A DNA stretch of 64,000 nt. Source: Mesostigma viride. Taxonomy: Eukaryota > Streptophyta > Mesostigmatophyceae > Mesostigmatales > Mesostigmataceae. Position numbers and translations under genes: made by a program. Shown one piece after another: positions 26,408 to 36,882 of the stretch. Each line of letters opens with the position of its first letter. Position 1 is the stretch's first letter. Where the stretch lies: assembly GCA_009746045.1 (NCBI GenBank), contig RPFO01000848.1, positions 1 through 64,000 on the forward strand, given 5' to 3'. Below the pieces are notes generated by a model, which was given only the letters and a program-made list of their open reading frames with translations, did no database searches and had not been told where the DNA came from.

Positions 26408-28260
26408 TCAAATAGGAGAGATGAGATAGATGGACAGTGCCACCTCGTTGTTCACGACCTCTCCGTCCGCCGTTACAGACCCTGGCGGGATTGTAATCGC
26501 CAACACCTGCCCGGCCTAGTAAACATGTCGTAGCCGGCGGAGGGGTCGTCAAGGACCGTCTTGTACAACCCACCGAGGTCTATCTTTAGTCCCTGTGCGG
26601 TCGCGGTCAGGGAGGACGTCCCGAACTGTGTGCCATCCACGCTGACGGGGAGCTCGGCCTGGCCGTTGGTCACATCGACGTTTGCGTCGGTCAGGATATT
26701 CAGTGCCAGTTCGCTGTTCCGGGCGGGCACGATCTGGTCGAGGTAGATCTCGGCCATCTCGAACAGCGGGGCAGACGCCACTGTCAGGGTGCGGAAGGGC
26801 TGCCCGGAGTTGCTGACCTCTAGTTGCAGGCTGGTGACGCCGGGCAGGGCGGTGTGGTACTCTCTTGACGGCGGGACCCCGCTGACAAGGAAGAAGCCAA
26901 AGGAGATGGCGGTAAGCGGCCCGCCGTCCACAAACACGCGGTTGGGCGGGATCTCGAAGGACAGGTACTGCACCCTCTTTGTGAACATGTCATACCCGAG
27001 GGTCGGGTGGGCCAGCACTTTTCCGTACAGGTCGCCAAATTCGACCCACACCCCCTCGGAGTCAGACACCACAGACGCCGTGCCGAACTGTGTGCCGTCC
27101 AGCCTGTACGCGACGGGCACTGCGCCCGGGGCAGCGACTGTCGCGTCTGTCTTGAGATGCACGAACATGTTTACGGAGGAGGGCGCGGCGCTGGGAGCGA
27201 TTTGGCTGACGTATACGTACGTCATCTGGTAGTAGGGGGGGCTAGTGACGACCTGACGGCTGATGACGACGCCCGCTTCTCGCACCTCGATCGCCACCTC
27301 GTTCAACCCCTGAATGTGGTTGACGTGGGTGGCGGTGAGCTGGGTGGCCGCCAGGAGCGTATTGACCAGGCGCAGGCGGATGTCGACGGGGGTGGTGGCC
27401 ACCGGCCTCCCTTCGATGGAGAGAGTGTATGACGGGAGAGTGAACGTCACGGTCTGGGATGGGAATGCCAACATGTCATGTCCCTTTTCCAGGGCGGTGC
27501 GGTACAGGGACAACAGGGAGATTCTGAAGTCCCCGTTGCGGGAGGTGTAGACGTTCAAATACCCGATGTCCGCGCCGTTGACCCTGTACATGAGGGGATA
27601 GAAGGACTCGGGAGTTTCGACGTCGTATGGGATGCTGATGACGAGCGTGCAGAGGTCCGCGTCGACCAAGTCGCTCACCTCAATGGGATTGAAGACGGCG
27701 TAGTACGGGTCGCGCACAAGCTCCAAGGACTTAAAGAGGGTGCCTCCATTGTATATGTCGAGGGACGCGCGCACGATGGCGGACCAGGTAAGGGGGGGAC
27801 TGGGCGAGGGGGGCGTGAATGTTATCGAGAACTCGGTGGGGGTGTCGATTAAGACGCCGTCCACGATGTACGAATTGGCTGGGATCGCGAAGGTGAGCAC
27901 TTGGTTCCTGTTCACCGCCAGCATGTCGTATTCCTTCTCGGTCAAGAGGTACCTGTACATGTATCCCAGGTGCACGAGGAAACTGCCCGAGCCCGCGGTC
28001 ATGGCCATAAAGCCCATCTGCACCCCGTCCAGGTAGTACGGCGCGGTGACCACACCAGCATTCGGGGGGAGAGTCGGGGTCCACACGTCCATTACAACCT
28101 TGGCTACCACATCTCCGGCGACCTGTTCGACGGGGACGCTATTCATGACGCTGATGTCCGGTAGACTGGCGAGGCGGATGACTCGGAGAACATCACCTCT
28201 TTGGGATGTCACGTCCAGGTGGAGACCCCTCAGACCGGGTACGGCCGCGATTTGCACCAT
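26408..28260 (-). CDS. Second fibre-like repeat protein, about 610 aa
   Basis: The ATG at 28260 (MVQIAAVPGLRG) opens a frame to 26473; a frame break near 26513, at a GGCC/GG run, moves the last repeat to a frame ending at 26408. About four units of roughly 150 residues can be seen, each with a tyrosine-rich strand (YMYRYLLTEKEYDML, LYKTVLDDPSAGYDMF) followed by a pattern like QVLTFAIPANSYIVDGV. That last motif matches LTFTIPAGSYTIDGV of the neighbouring fibre gene, so the two are related and tandem. No signal peptide is visible. A virion surface protein is likely. Confidence 0.65.
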
Positions 28261-28370
28261 GTGTGTTTGGTAATGTACGCAAAGAAAGTTTATCCACCTG
28301 TCTGACAGTGCATTGGGGGGATTAATTTGTTTTGAAATGGAACTCGGTTCGTTATCAAGTTATGGTTTAA

Positions 28371-29188
28371 TCAATACCGCTGAAAGTAGCTTTCATTGCA
28401 GCACATGATGTTAAGTCCCTGCAGGTGGAACTCTATGATGTCCAGCTGCTCTTCGGTGACTTCCCTCCCCTCTTTATCGAACACCACGATGACCTTCGAC
28501 AGCCCGGGGTCGAAATACCGGCCATAGACCATCAGCTGGCCGATCGCGTCGGTCCAGCGCGAGATCTCCTTAACCTCGACGATCATGCGGTACCTGTGGC
28601 TGACGACGTCGGCCCTCATGCCGGTCTGGCCCACGGGGGCCTCGGCCTGGCCCTGTATCCGCGCGGCGACCCTGTCGCGCACGTCCGCCTCACACTGGTA
28701 CACGGGCTGCCTCTCCACCTCGGCGACGAGTCTGTGCGTGAGGGCGGCCATGCACCCTCGCTGGCCGGCAGCCGCGGGAGCGTTGTAGAAGGCGTCCGCC
28801 CAGTCCATGGCGGCGACGGCGAACACGGGACTGATCCAGGCCGCAACGTGCCACACTAGGGAGGGGTGCATCCACGTCCCCTGCATGGAGGGGGTGCCGC
28901 CCTGGATCTTCTCTACGAGGTTGTCCGCGGACGACAGGCCCATGTGGTCCCTCATGGCCTGGAGCAGGTCCTCGAAGGCCCGGGTCCGGGTGAAGGTCTT
29001 GATCTTCCTCTTCCCCAGCGACAGGACGTCGCAGAAGTCCTGTCCGTTGACGAACCTCGAGTGCTTCTGCACCCTTACCGTGCCCTGCGCCGGGGCGTGC
29101 TCCATTCCAAAGAAGAGGTAGGTTTCATCCTCGTCCACCACGCGGAAGAGGGGCAGCGCGCGCGCTGGGGGGGGTCCGTTTCGTCCAT
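28371..29188 (-). CDS. KilA-N domain protein with C-terminal nuclease-like domain
   Basis: KilA-N hallmarks are present: VQKHSRFVNGQDFCDVL, then GTWMHPSLVWHVAAWISPVFAVAA, which is the GTWVHP...W-x-SPxF signature. After residue 150 a second domain contains RADVVSHRYRMIVEVKEISR followed by QLMVYGRYF and KVIVVFD, an Asp...Glu-Val-Lys...Gln order typical of PD-(D/E)XK nuclease folds. The ATG at 29188 is the likely start, with a frame break at the G8 run 29166-29173; the uninterrupted frame begins with a GTG at 29141. KilA-N domains bind DNA; the combination suggests a DNA-targeting nuclease or regulator. Confidence 0.7.
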
Positions 29189-29237
29189 ATCGGCGGGGGA
29201 TGGACGCCCGTGATACTTGTCGTGTCAGGGCGTAGGC

Positions 29238-30900
29238 TTACGACGCGTACCGCTTGCCGCCCATCCCGTTCTGAATTTTAACGACGTTGAAGTTCTTGGC
29301 GTACACGTGGATGGAGCCGGGGGGGAGCGCCGCGGAGGGCGTGGACTTGCTGACGAGGCCCTTCAAGACGAGCTTGACGTCATCCAGGCGCGAGAGGTTG
29401 ATGGAGCCGGACGGCTTCCAGGAGTCGGGGTTGAGGGAGAAGGGGATGACGTAAACGTTGCGGTCTCCCACGCGCTTGTGGAATTGCGATCGGAGGACGG
29501 AGGAGAAGTACACGGGGTCGCGGCCGTCGCCGTGCACATTCTGGGAGTTGAGCACGAGGTTGGCGGTCGTGAACAGGTGGCCGTCGCCGCCGCCGAAAGC
29601 GGACACGGGGTTGCGGAAGGACCAGTACCCCTTGTAGTGAGACTGGATGTCTCCATCCTCCCACCAACAGTCCGGGCGGTAGAAGAAGAGCAGCTCCTTG
29701 ACGGGGTGGTTGAACTTGAGGTCGATGGAGATCTGGTCGACGCCGCAGGTGACGAACTGCTGGTGGTGCTGGTACTCGGTCATGAGGTACTCGTGCGAAT
29801 TGACGGCGAACTGACGCCGCTCGAAGTCGTCAAGGTAGATGTAGCGGCACATGAGCCGGACGGACAGCGAGGGAGGGGACGCCATCCATTCCTCTCGGGA
29901 GTTGGCGACGGTGGTCACCGCGGTGGTCGCGTTCACCCCGTACCTCTCCTCGTCCGCGAGCAGGTTCGCGGGGATCTTGAACTCGGTGTTGGCGAGAATG
30001 GTGTCGATCACGCCGGACACGGCCGCGAGTTTCATCGTGATGGTCTTGGAGGTGGAGTCGACCGTCAGGGTCACCTTGTTTTCGTACATGACGTTATCGA
30101 TGACGTAATTCACGAGCGAGAGGTCCCCGTCCACGGCGACCATCTGCGCCATCTCGTTGCCGTACACCCCGCGCATGTACAGGTTCCGCACCAGGCGGCG
30201 GAGGGCGGGCATGTCTGTCGTGCTCAGGACGGGGTTCGAGATATTCTTGTCGAGGTTTGGCTTCGTCAGGCTGAAGTGGTTGAAGATCTTGTCTGGGGTG
30301 CTGAACTTTACCTTGACCCGCACCTCGTGGTACTGCAGGGCGATCATGGGGAGGGCCAGGCCCGGGTCCTGCGTGAAGTTGAACTCCAGGGGATGTACAG
30401 AAACTGCTTGTGGTCGTTTTTGTACTGCTCCTGCACGGCGCCGTCGGTTCCGAACTTGATGGATCCGCCGTGCTGGACGGGCATGTTCTCGATGTAGCTC
30501 TGGTGGTTGGGGCGTGCGAGGGAGTCCATGATATGCAGCATGTCGCCGGTCACCCTCTCGATTGGTATCCTCCGATCGTCAGCTCGGCGTAATCGATGAG
30601 AGCGTGGGGAAAGTCCCAGATGAAGGGGGAGAACTGGCCCGTCCACGCCCCGCAGTGTTTGACCCGCCCCATCTCCACATACAGGAAGCACTTGGTGACG
30701 AGGTCGCCGGCACGGGGGAGCTTGAACTCGACGACCTGGCCGTAGTCGGCGACGCCGGTGCTCTGGGTGATGATGGTGTCGTCCCACGCGAAGTTGGTGT
30801 GGCGCGGGTACACCGTTTTCCAGAAGGTGACCTCGGGGTTGACGATGGTCGCGATGTCCTGCGACCCCCTCGCGTGCAGTTGCATGATCGCGGATGCCAT
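29238..30900 (-). CDS. Major capsid protein, paralogue 3, two frame breaks
   Basis: Capsid motifs appear across three frames: FWKTVYPRHTNFAW and KLPRAGDLVTKCFLYVE in the first (ATG at 30900), ERVTGDMLHIMDS in the second, and IALQYHEVRVKV, YLDDFERRQFAVN and HVYAKNFNVVKIQNGMGG in the last, which ends at 29238. Breaks lie near 30562-30567 and at the G4 run at 30389-30392; each is explained by one missing base. The motif order and conservation argue for a functional gene with sequence errors. It is divergent from MCP paralogue 4, sharing a 106-nt promoter region. Confidence 0.85.
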
Positions 30901-31006
30901 CTCCGCAGTCGGTATAGTTTGTGCGGAGAAAAAAAAAGGCCCGCCTGCGCACCGCGGCTGCGGTGGTCCCAAAAATATGTGATGCAGGTGGTAGAAGCCA
31001 GCTGCG
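30901..31006. promoter_or_regulatory. Divergent promoter region between MCP paralogues 3 and 4
   Basis: The 106-nt interval holds GGTATAG about 13 nt upstream of the paralogue 3 start, an A-run (GAGAAAAAAAAAGG) in the middle, and CAAAAATATGTG about 25-35 nt before the paralogue 4 ATG. Its position between two divergent capsid genes makes it a good candidate bidirectional late promoter. Confidence 0.45.
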
Positions 31007-32634
31007 ATGTCGCAGGACCTGAGCGCCCCGATCACGTGGCTCCATAGCAAGGGGAAGATGGACGACTTCCTGACCACCTTGCCCGAGAAGACCTTCTTCA
31101 AGCACATATACAGCCGGCACACGAACTACAGTTGGAGCGACGTCGCCCTGAACCCGTCCAACAAGGCGGAGTACGGCTCCGAGGTGCGCTTCGTGGTCCC
31201 CCGCATCGGCGACCTGGTCACGAAGATGTACCTCTACTTCAACATCGGGCGTCTGAAGTACGGCACGCTGAAGACGAGCGCGCACATTCCGAGATACTCG
31301 TCCAGCGAGGTGGCGTCTGCCACTGAGACGGCGCCCGCCACGATCACGGTGGCCATCGACGCGACTGACGTGCCGCGGGAGACGAAGTCGGGCTCGGCGT
31401 GGAAGAAACAGGGCGACTTCGAACCAGCTGGATGAAGTATCTCGGGTACGTGCTGACGGAGCGCGCCGAGCTGTACGTCGGCAACGCGCTCATCCAGACG
31501 GTGACGGGGGACTTCACCTACGTGTGGGACGCGCTGGTCCGCAACCGGGAGAACAGCATCGTGCGCAACACGCCCGACTGCCACGGGGGGGCGGGGGACA
31601 GGTACGGCACGGATTACGACCAGCACATCTACGTTCCGCTCAACTTCTACTTCAACGAGAACGAGGGGCACGCGCTGCCCATCGGGGCGCTGCAGCACCA
31701 CGAGGTGGAGGTCCGCGTCAAACTCAGCGCCAAGCCCCTGCTGTCGTCATACCTGACCTACTTCGAGAAGGTCGCGTGGGCCAGCGGCCAGACCCCGTCG
31801 CAGGATGCGGACCGTTACCGCCTGCGCGACGTGCCCGTGTTCAAAGAGATCAAGACGGACGACCTCACCGCGAGTCTGGAGCGCGTGCACCCCCCCTGCT
31901 GCTGAAGGACGTGCTCGACATGGGCGGGGAGCTGAAGAGGGTGAGCCTGTTGACGCGGTACGTGTTCCTGGACGCGTTTGAGCGCGAGCAGTTCATGAAG
32001 ACTCGCAACTCGTGGCTGATCACGGAGACGCAGCACATGTCGGTCCCGGTGAAGACGACGGACAAGCTGTTCAGGGAGATAAACCTGGACAAGTTTGCGG
32101 GGCCGTGCAAGGAGATCTTGTTCTTCTACCGCGCGGACTACCGGCGCGTGGAGGGCGACGGTACCGGCAACGACAACGAGGATTACTGGGACTTCAGCTG
32201 CAACCGGCTCCTGGACGACACCAAGAGGCGCCGGGACGCCGGGTATTTGTGGAGTCCACGGTGCAGGGGCGCGTGGATGACGTGCTGTTCGACTCGGCCA
32301 CGTTCTGCATCAATGGGAAGGACCTGTGGTCCCCCCGCGCGACCCGTTGTGGTTCGGATACTACCTGCCGTTTGACGTGCATTCGAACGCCCCGAGCGAG
32401 AACAACTACCAGAGCATTTTTGTGATGCCCTTCTGCTTCCACCCCGAGTCCGACGACCCGAACGGCAGCATCAACCTGGGGCAGATCGACCGGCCCTCCC
32501 TGAAGCTGTACTTCAAGCGGGTGCCGGGGGAGAAGGAGGGCGCGGTCATGTCGAACGGGCACATCCACATCTACGCGCGCACTATGAACATCTTCGAGGT
32601 GCACCAGGGGCACGGGCGCAAGGTGTTTGTTTAA
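31007..32634 (+). CDS. Divergent major capsid protein, paralogue 4, several frame breaks
   Basis: Starts at the ATG at 31007 (MSQDLSAPITWLHSKG). Capsid motifs include FFKHIYSRHTNYSW, VPRIGDLVTKMYLYF, ALPIGALQHHEVEVRV, YVFLDAFEREQFMKT and the C-terminal IHIYARTMNIFEVHQGHG. The reading frame changes near 31415-31430, at the C7 run 31890-31896, near 32235 and at the C6 run near 32332; the last frame ends at 32634. The sequence is clearly more divergent than the other three copies, so it may be a minor capsomer or a penton-related variant. Whether the gene is decayed or only mis-sequenced cannot be told here. Confidence 0.8.
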
Positions 32635-32666
32635 TTCCATTCATATGGGGAGGATTACATACGCGA

Positions 32667-33124
32667 TCAGGAGGTCTCCTGTGTCACTTCCACCGTGAAC
32701 CGCAGGCGCTTGCCGCCCCCCTCGCTGACCTTCCCCTTGATGCGCTGTGTCAGTTTTGACTTGCCCGGAGGGGGGGCGCCGGCAGCACTCCCACCAGCTT
32801 GTTGACAAACTCGAATAGGGCGGCGTCTCCGTCCTCTAGCTCCTCCTCCTCCTCTTCCTCCTCCTCCTCCTCATCTTCATCTTCATCTTCTTCTTCTTCC
32901 TCCTCCTCCTCCTCCTCCTCCTCCTCCTCCTCCTCCTCCTCCTCTTCTTCTTTCTTCACGGCGACATCATGGTCGTGATCGTCGTGCATCGTGAAGATGA
33001 CGTTGCCCTCGTCGTCGATCCCGGCCATCCACCCCTGGTCCAGGCCCGTACGGATGATCTCCATGACGCCATCGCTGGGGTGGCGCTTGCGTTTGACCGT
33101 ACAGCGCGACACGGGTGACCTCAT
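32667..33124 (-). CDS. Acidic poly-Glu protein, about 150 aa, one frame break
   Basis: The ATG at 33124 (MRSPVSRCTVKRKRHPSDG) begins a basic segment and a small domain (GMDQ-type turn, GWMAGIDDEGNVIFTMHDD), then about 45 residues of almost pure Glu and Asp. After the acidic tract the frame breaks at the G7 run at 32770-32776; in the alternative frame a sensible basic C-terminus (KRLRFTVEVTQETS) ends at 32667. The gene is convergent with MCP paralogue 4. Possible role: histone-chaperone-like or scaffold acidic protein; not established. Confidence 0.5.
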
Positions 33125-33226
33125 GGCGGTTGGTGTACACTTGGGCCAGATTTTTTTATTCCCGTTTTGGACGCGGTAAAATGGCGCTCGCTTTTTCCTC
33201 CGCTAGAACCGTACCCGCCGGCCGCC

Positions 33227-33492
33227 ATGTCGACCAACCTGCAGGTGAACAACCTCAAGGTCAACGGCAAGATCTCCTTCCAGGGCGGCGGCACCCTGGC
33301 CACGACCAATCCCCTGGACATCGGCCGCCACCGGCTGTACAGCACCTACACCGTTTTGAACGGCGTGCCGCGCTCCACGCTGTACATGCTCGAGATCGGG
33401 GGACGGCGCCCATCCGAGAGGACGAGGACCCCAACTTCTTGAACTGCACGTACCTGGGCAGCATCGTGTACGAAGGCACGGCCGCAAGCTAG
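33227..33492 (+). CDS. Small hypothetical protein, about 88 aa, one frame break
   Basis: The ATG at 33227 (MSTNLQVNNLKVNGKISF) was chosen because upstream residues in the same frame overlap the promoter area. The first frame is coding up to about 33397; after the G6 run near 33398-33403 the signal moves to the frame ending at 33492 (NFLNCTYLGSIVYEG). The short beta-strand pattern is reminiscent of surface or tail-fibre trimer heads (VNNLKVNGKISFQGG), but it is too short for a firm call. Confidence 0.45.
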
Positions 33493-33579
33493 ACAGCGAA
33501 CGAACGAGCGTCCCAAACGTCCTGATCGGGACACGCGCTTAGCCGCCGGGTAAATCCACAGGCTGACGTTAAGGGAGTC

Positions 33580-34374
33580 ATGGAGTTCCGCACAGTGCAG
33601 GGGGCGTCCGTAAAATTGCTGATCGAGTCCCTGAAGGAGCTGACCAACGACGTGAACGTCCGGTTCGATGCGAGCGGCGTGCACGTCACGGCCATGGACG
33701 GGTGCCATTGCGCGCTCTTCCACGTGAGCTTGGGCGCGGACAAGATCGAGGAGTACTCGTGCACCCGCAGCTTCACCGTGGGGATCAGCCTGCTCAACCT
33801 GCACAAACTGATTAAGAACATCACGACCAACGACGAGCTGGAGCTGCGGCTCCAAGAGGACAAGCAGGAGGTCATGGAGATCAACATCGTCAACAAGGTG
33901 AAGAACACGCGGTGGTCGTACTCGATGAAGCTGCTGGACATCGACGAAAACTCGCTCGAGGTCCCCGAGAAGGAATACGCGGTGGCCATCACGATGGTCA
34001 GTTCCGAGTTCCAGAAGATATGCCGGGACTTGGCGGTGGTCTCGGACACCGTCATGGTGCGGTGCGTGGGCCGCCACATCACGATGTCCTGCTCGGGGGA
34101 CATAGGGGATTGCCATTTGGAGATCGGCGAGGAGTTCCCCGAGATGGAGGTGGACGTGAAGGACGCGGGCGACCCCATCCAGGAGGTGTACTCCCTCCGC
34201 TACCTGTGCACGTTCGCGAAGGCCGCCGGCCTCTGCAACAGCGTGCAGCTGTTCCTAAGCCACGATTACCCCATCATAGTGAAGTACAAGGTGGGGGACC
34301 TGGGCGTCTTGATGTACGCGCTGGCCCCCAAGATGGACAACGGATCGGGGTCGGGAGACGAAATGAACGAATAG
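33580..34374 (+). CDS. PCNA-like DNA polymerase sliding clamp, 264 aa
   Basis: Recognised from the overall PCNA pattern: VKLLIESLKELTNDVNVRFDASGVHVTAMD at the start corresponds to the first clamp domain, LHKLIKNI and the SLEVPEKEY interdomain connector follow, and YSLRYLCTFAKAAGLCNSVQLFLSHDYPIIVKY matches the conserved end of domain two. Length is normal for eukaryotic and viral clamps. It forms a ring on DNA and tethers replication and repair proteins in the replication compartment. The extra Gly/Ser/Asp-rich C-terminus (GSGSGDEMNE) is unusual but short. The gene is intact. Confidence 0.93.
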   Translation: MEFRTVQGASVKLLIESLKELTNDVNVRFDASGVHVTAMDGCHCALFHVSLGADKIEEYSCTRSFTVGISLLNLHKLIKNITTNDELELRLQEDKQEVMEINIVNKVKNTRWSYSMKLLDIDENSLEVPEKEYAVAITMVSSEFQKICRDLAVVSDTVMVRCVGRHITMSCSGDIGDCHLEIGEEFPEMEVDVKDAGDPIQEVYSLRYLCTFAKAAGLCNSVQLFLSHDYPIIVKYKVGDLGVLMYALAPKMDNGSGSGDEMNE

Positions 34375-34416
34375 TAATGTTTCCTGATAAAAAAGCGTGC
34401 ATTCAACATGAAACAA

Positions 34417-35568
34417 TCACGAGATCCCTCGGGAGCTGCGAATGTACTCCCAGTTCAGCCTCTTGCATATATCGCGCCAGATGTTGTCTTGCTCGTGTAA
34501 TTTGTCCACAGATTTAAGCAGCGGGAAGTGGGGCAGAAAGTGATCGTACCCCATCAGCTGGCACATCTTGTGAAGGCAATAGCTGTAGTTCAAGAAGTTC
34601 TTGCGCCCCTTAGGCACCACCTGCTCAAAGGCGTCCTGCACGAGGCGGAACATGCTTCGAAGCTTCTCTTCCTGCTCCTGGGTCATGGAGGGGGGCGGCG
34701 TGCCGCTGAGGATGTGGGTGATCTGGACCGAGTGCTCAAAGTACTTCGACAGCCGCAACTTGCGCAGGTACTTGCGCACGACGACGGGCGTGATCCGGCT
34801 CTTGTCCACTACGCGCGCCTTGCGAAACTCCTCTCGCAGGCTCTGGATGACGTCCTCGGGGATGACTGACTTCTCGCGCGCGTGGAATTGGGCGAGCACC
34901 TCGTTGAAGTGGTTGATACGCTTGTAGCAGTAGTCGGACGCGTTCATGGGCGTACCGTAGGACACGTTCCTCTCCGTGTTGGCGCTCGCGGGGGCCGTCA
35001 CGCCGCACGAGGAGCAGACGACGAGCGCCTCCTTGGTGTCCTCCACCATGTTGGTCTTGCAGGTGGGGCAGAAGGCGTACAGCTCGGTGGAGGGGTCCCA
35101 CGTCTTCAGGTTCACGTGCGCGCTCAGGAAGGGGTACTTGTCCACCGCCTTCATGAAGGAGCGGAAGATCTCTCCCCGCTTCCTGTCGCTCGCCCCGTCC
35201 TGTCTCGGCGCCTCCGCCTCCGCCTCGGCCTCCTCCTTCTTCCTCTTATTGCGACCCGTCTCGAAGGTGGCCTGGTAATCGCTGTAGATGGGCATGACTT
35301 CCAGGAGGAAGTCGCTCAGCTCGTCCCTCTCAATCATGGCGATGTCGCGCTGCACGGCCCTCAGCTTGGTCCTCGCTGCAAACTTCTCGTTCCAGTCGCG
35401 GGGGGACGCCTCCTTGACTCTTCTCTCCAGCTGTTCCGCGGTCTCCCTCAGCCCGGGCAGACTCTGTTTCCTCTGCTCCAGGATCTTGAGGCACCCCTGC
35501 ATGGCCGCTTCCACGTTGTAGTGCGTCTGCATGGCTGCCCGTCCCGCCCGTCCTACCGGGGACAACAT
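34417..35568 (-). CDS. VLTF3-like late transcription factor, 383 aa
   Basis: Belongs to the poxvirus late transcription factor 3 family that is conserved across large DNA viruses. A four-cysteine zinc ribbon (CPTC at 167-170, CSSC at 185-188) is followed by the family core, with YSYCLHKMCQLMGYDHFLPHF near the C-terminus. The N-terminal part is coiled-coil-like and includes a Lys/Glu/Ala run. It directs transcription of late genes such as those for capsid proteins. The ATG at 35568 lies inside an A-run promoter motif (GAGAAAAAAATG), so the ATG at 35532 (MQTHYNVE) may be the used start. The gene is intact. Confidence 0.88.
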   Translation of the reverse strand: MLSPVGRAGRAAMQTHYNVEAAMQGCLKILEQRKQSLPGLRETAEQLERRVKEASPRDWNEKFAARTKLRAVQRDIAMIERDELSDFLLEVMPIYSDYQATFETGRNKRKKEEAEAEAEAPRQDGASDRKRGEIFRSFMKAVDKYPFLSAHVNLKTWDPSTELYAFCPTCKTNMVEDTKEALVVCSSCGVTAPASANTERNVSYGTPMNASDYCYKRINHFNEVLAQFHAREKSVIPEDVIQSLREEFRKARVVDKSRITPVVVRKYLRKLRLSKYFEHSVQITHILSGTPPPSMTQEQEEKLRSMFRLVQDAFEQVVPKGRKNFLNYSYCLHKMCQLMGYDHFLPHFPLLKSVDKLHEQDNIWRDICKRLNWEYIRSSRGIS

Positions 35569-35667
35569 TTTTTTCTCGGGGCGTTCGCGTTCGGAGCGGG
35601 TGCGGGGGTGCGCTTACAGGCGGCAATAAATTTTCAGCGCCCGTGGTATCTCAGCCAACGCCAAGAA

Positions 35668-36030
35668 ATGGACGCCACCACCAGCACTCAGCAGCCCACA
35701 GTTGAGCCCCCCGTCGGCGGCGCGGCGCCAAAGACGAAGCGCAGAAAGACAGGAGATGCGGCCGGTTCAGCCGACCCCTCCAAGTCCCCGGTCATGAGCT
35801 CCTCCATCCCGGACATGAGCGTGGGGGACGTGCGCAAGTGCCTGAATCAGATCCGGAGAAAGGGGGCCAGCATCCAGTGCCAACACCTGCTGTTCAATGA
35901 CATGACGGCGGGCGACTTCGCCCTCAAATACGTTCTCGGAAACCACAACGCCCTCAAGAAGGGGTCGGGGTCGGGGTCGGGCTCGAACTGCGGCTCCGGC
36001 TCCGGTTCCGAAGACGGAGTGAGCGAATGA
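35668..36030 (+). CDS. Hypothetical protein with basic patch and Gly-Ser tail, 120 aa
   Basis: Start at the ATG at 35668 (MDATTSTQQ). A nuclear-localisation-like stretch, PKTKRRKTGD, sits near residue 25, a short ordered region (VGDVRKCLNQIRRKGASIQC) in the middle and a Gly-Ser repeat at the end. It diverges from VLTF3 with a 99-nt interval. I do not recognise a family; a small nuclear or DNA-associated protein would fit. Confidence 0.5.
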   Translation: MDATTSTQQPTVEPPVGGAAPKTKRRKTGDAAGSADPSKSPVMSSSIPDMSVGDVRKCLNQIRRKGASIQCQHLLFNDMTAGDFALKYVLGNHNALKKGSGSGSGSNCGSGSGSEDGVSE

Positions 36031-36115
36031 TGAAACACGCAATCCGTTTATTAAATTTAACAATATTAAACAATCAATCAATCAAACCAGTCCAATGAAA
36101 GAACCACTCCATGAA

Positions 36116-36790
36116 TCAAGAGCTCATGTCTAACCCGTACATGCTGTCTAACATCGTCACATACGAGGGGGCATCCCCCCGGGGGTAGTGCCGCGTGATT
36201 TTAAGTCCCGTGCCACCGTGCTCGTCGATGGTCGAGTCCACGGTGTCGAGCACGAAGCCGTTGAACATGCACAAGGACTCGGCGTCCTCAAACGTCAGCG
36301 CCCTAATGGCCATATCGTCCAGCCTCCTCTGCACCTCCTTTCCTTCATCGGGTGATGCCGCCAGCAGCCCTCGCTGCATGTCTTTGTCCACCTCCGCCTC
36401 GATGATCCTGGCCAGCAGACACACCTCCACATTGTCGTCCTCGAGGGAGTATCGCACGAGGCCCTCGTGATCCCTTTCTTGCTCATCCTCCCACAAGAGC
36501 ACGGCGCACTGCCTGGCCAGGTCCGCGCTCTCGAACGCTATAATGTGTGTCATGGGACGCAGGAGGCTGCTGAGCCTCCGGTCTCTCTCCAGCGTGTGGA
36601 TGCCGAACAGGCGCGGGTAGGGCGTCTCCTTGCCGACCACAAAGACGGTGCGGTCCCATAGACTCTTGGGCGGGGGCAGGTCGCTGGAAGGTGCCTTGCC
36701 TTCCTGCCGAGCACGGCGACGAGGGGGGCGAGGACCGGCGCAGGAGGGGCCCAACGGCATCCGTGAGCAGTGCGAGATCAGTTTGACCAT
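36116..36790 (-). CDS. Hypothetical protein, 224 aa
   Basis: The preferred start is the ATG at 36790 (MVKLISHCSRM), because a T-run (TTTTTTTT, A-run on the coding strand) lies about 25 nt upstream, in the local promoter style. The Pro/Arg-rich N-terminus leads into a mixed alpha/beta region (WDRTVFVVGKETPYPRLFGI, LARQCAVLLWEDEQE) with no cysteine cluster and no membrane segment. No known family is recognised. Confidence 0.6.
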   Translation of the reverse strand: MVKLISHCSRMPLGPSCAGPRPPRRRARQEGKAPSSDLPPPKSLWDRTVFVVGKETPYPRLFGIHTLERDRRLSSLLRPMTHIIAFESADLARQCAVLLWEDEQERDHEGLVRYSLEDDNVEVCLLARIIEAEVDKDMQRGLLAASPDEGKEVQRRLDDMAIRALTFEDAESLCMFNGFVLDTVDSTIDEHGGTGLKITRHYPRGDAPSYVTMLDSMYGLDMSS

Positions 36791-36882
36791 GGCACCTTGG
36801 AATATCCCGTACACATTTTTTTTGGACGCAGGGGCGCACAGAATATATCTCCGCCGTCTCCAGGTGAGCCCCACACACAGGC

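Noticed and set aside
36858-36882. CAGGTGAGC...CACACAG as an intron before the gene at 36883
   Set aside because: Donor and acceptor are only 17 nt apart, far below any working intron size.
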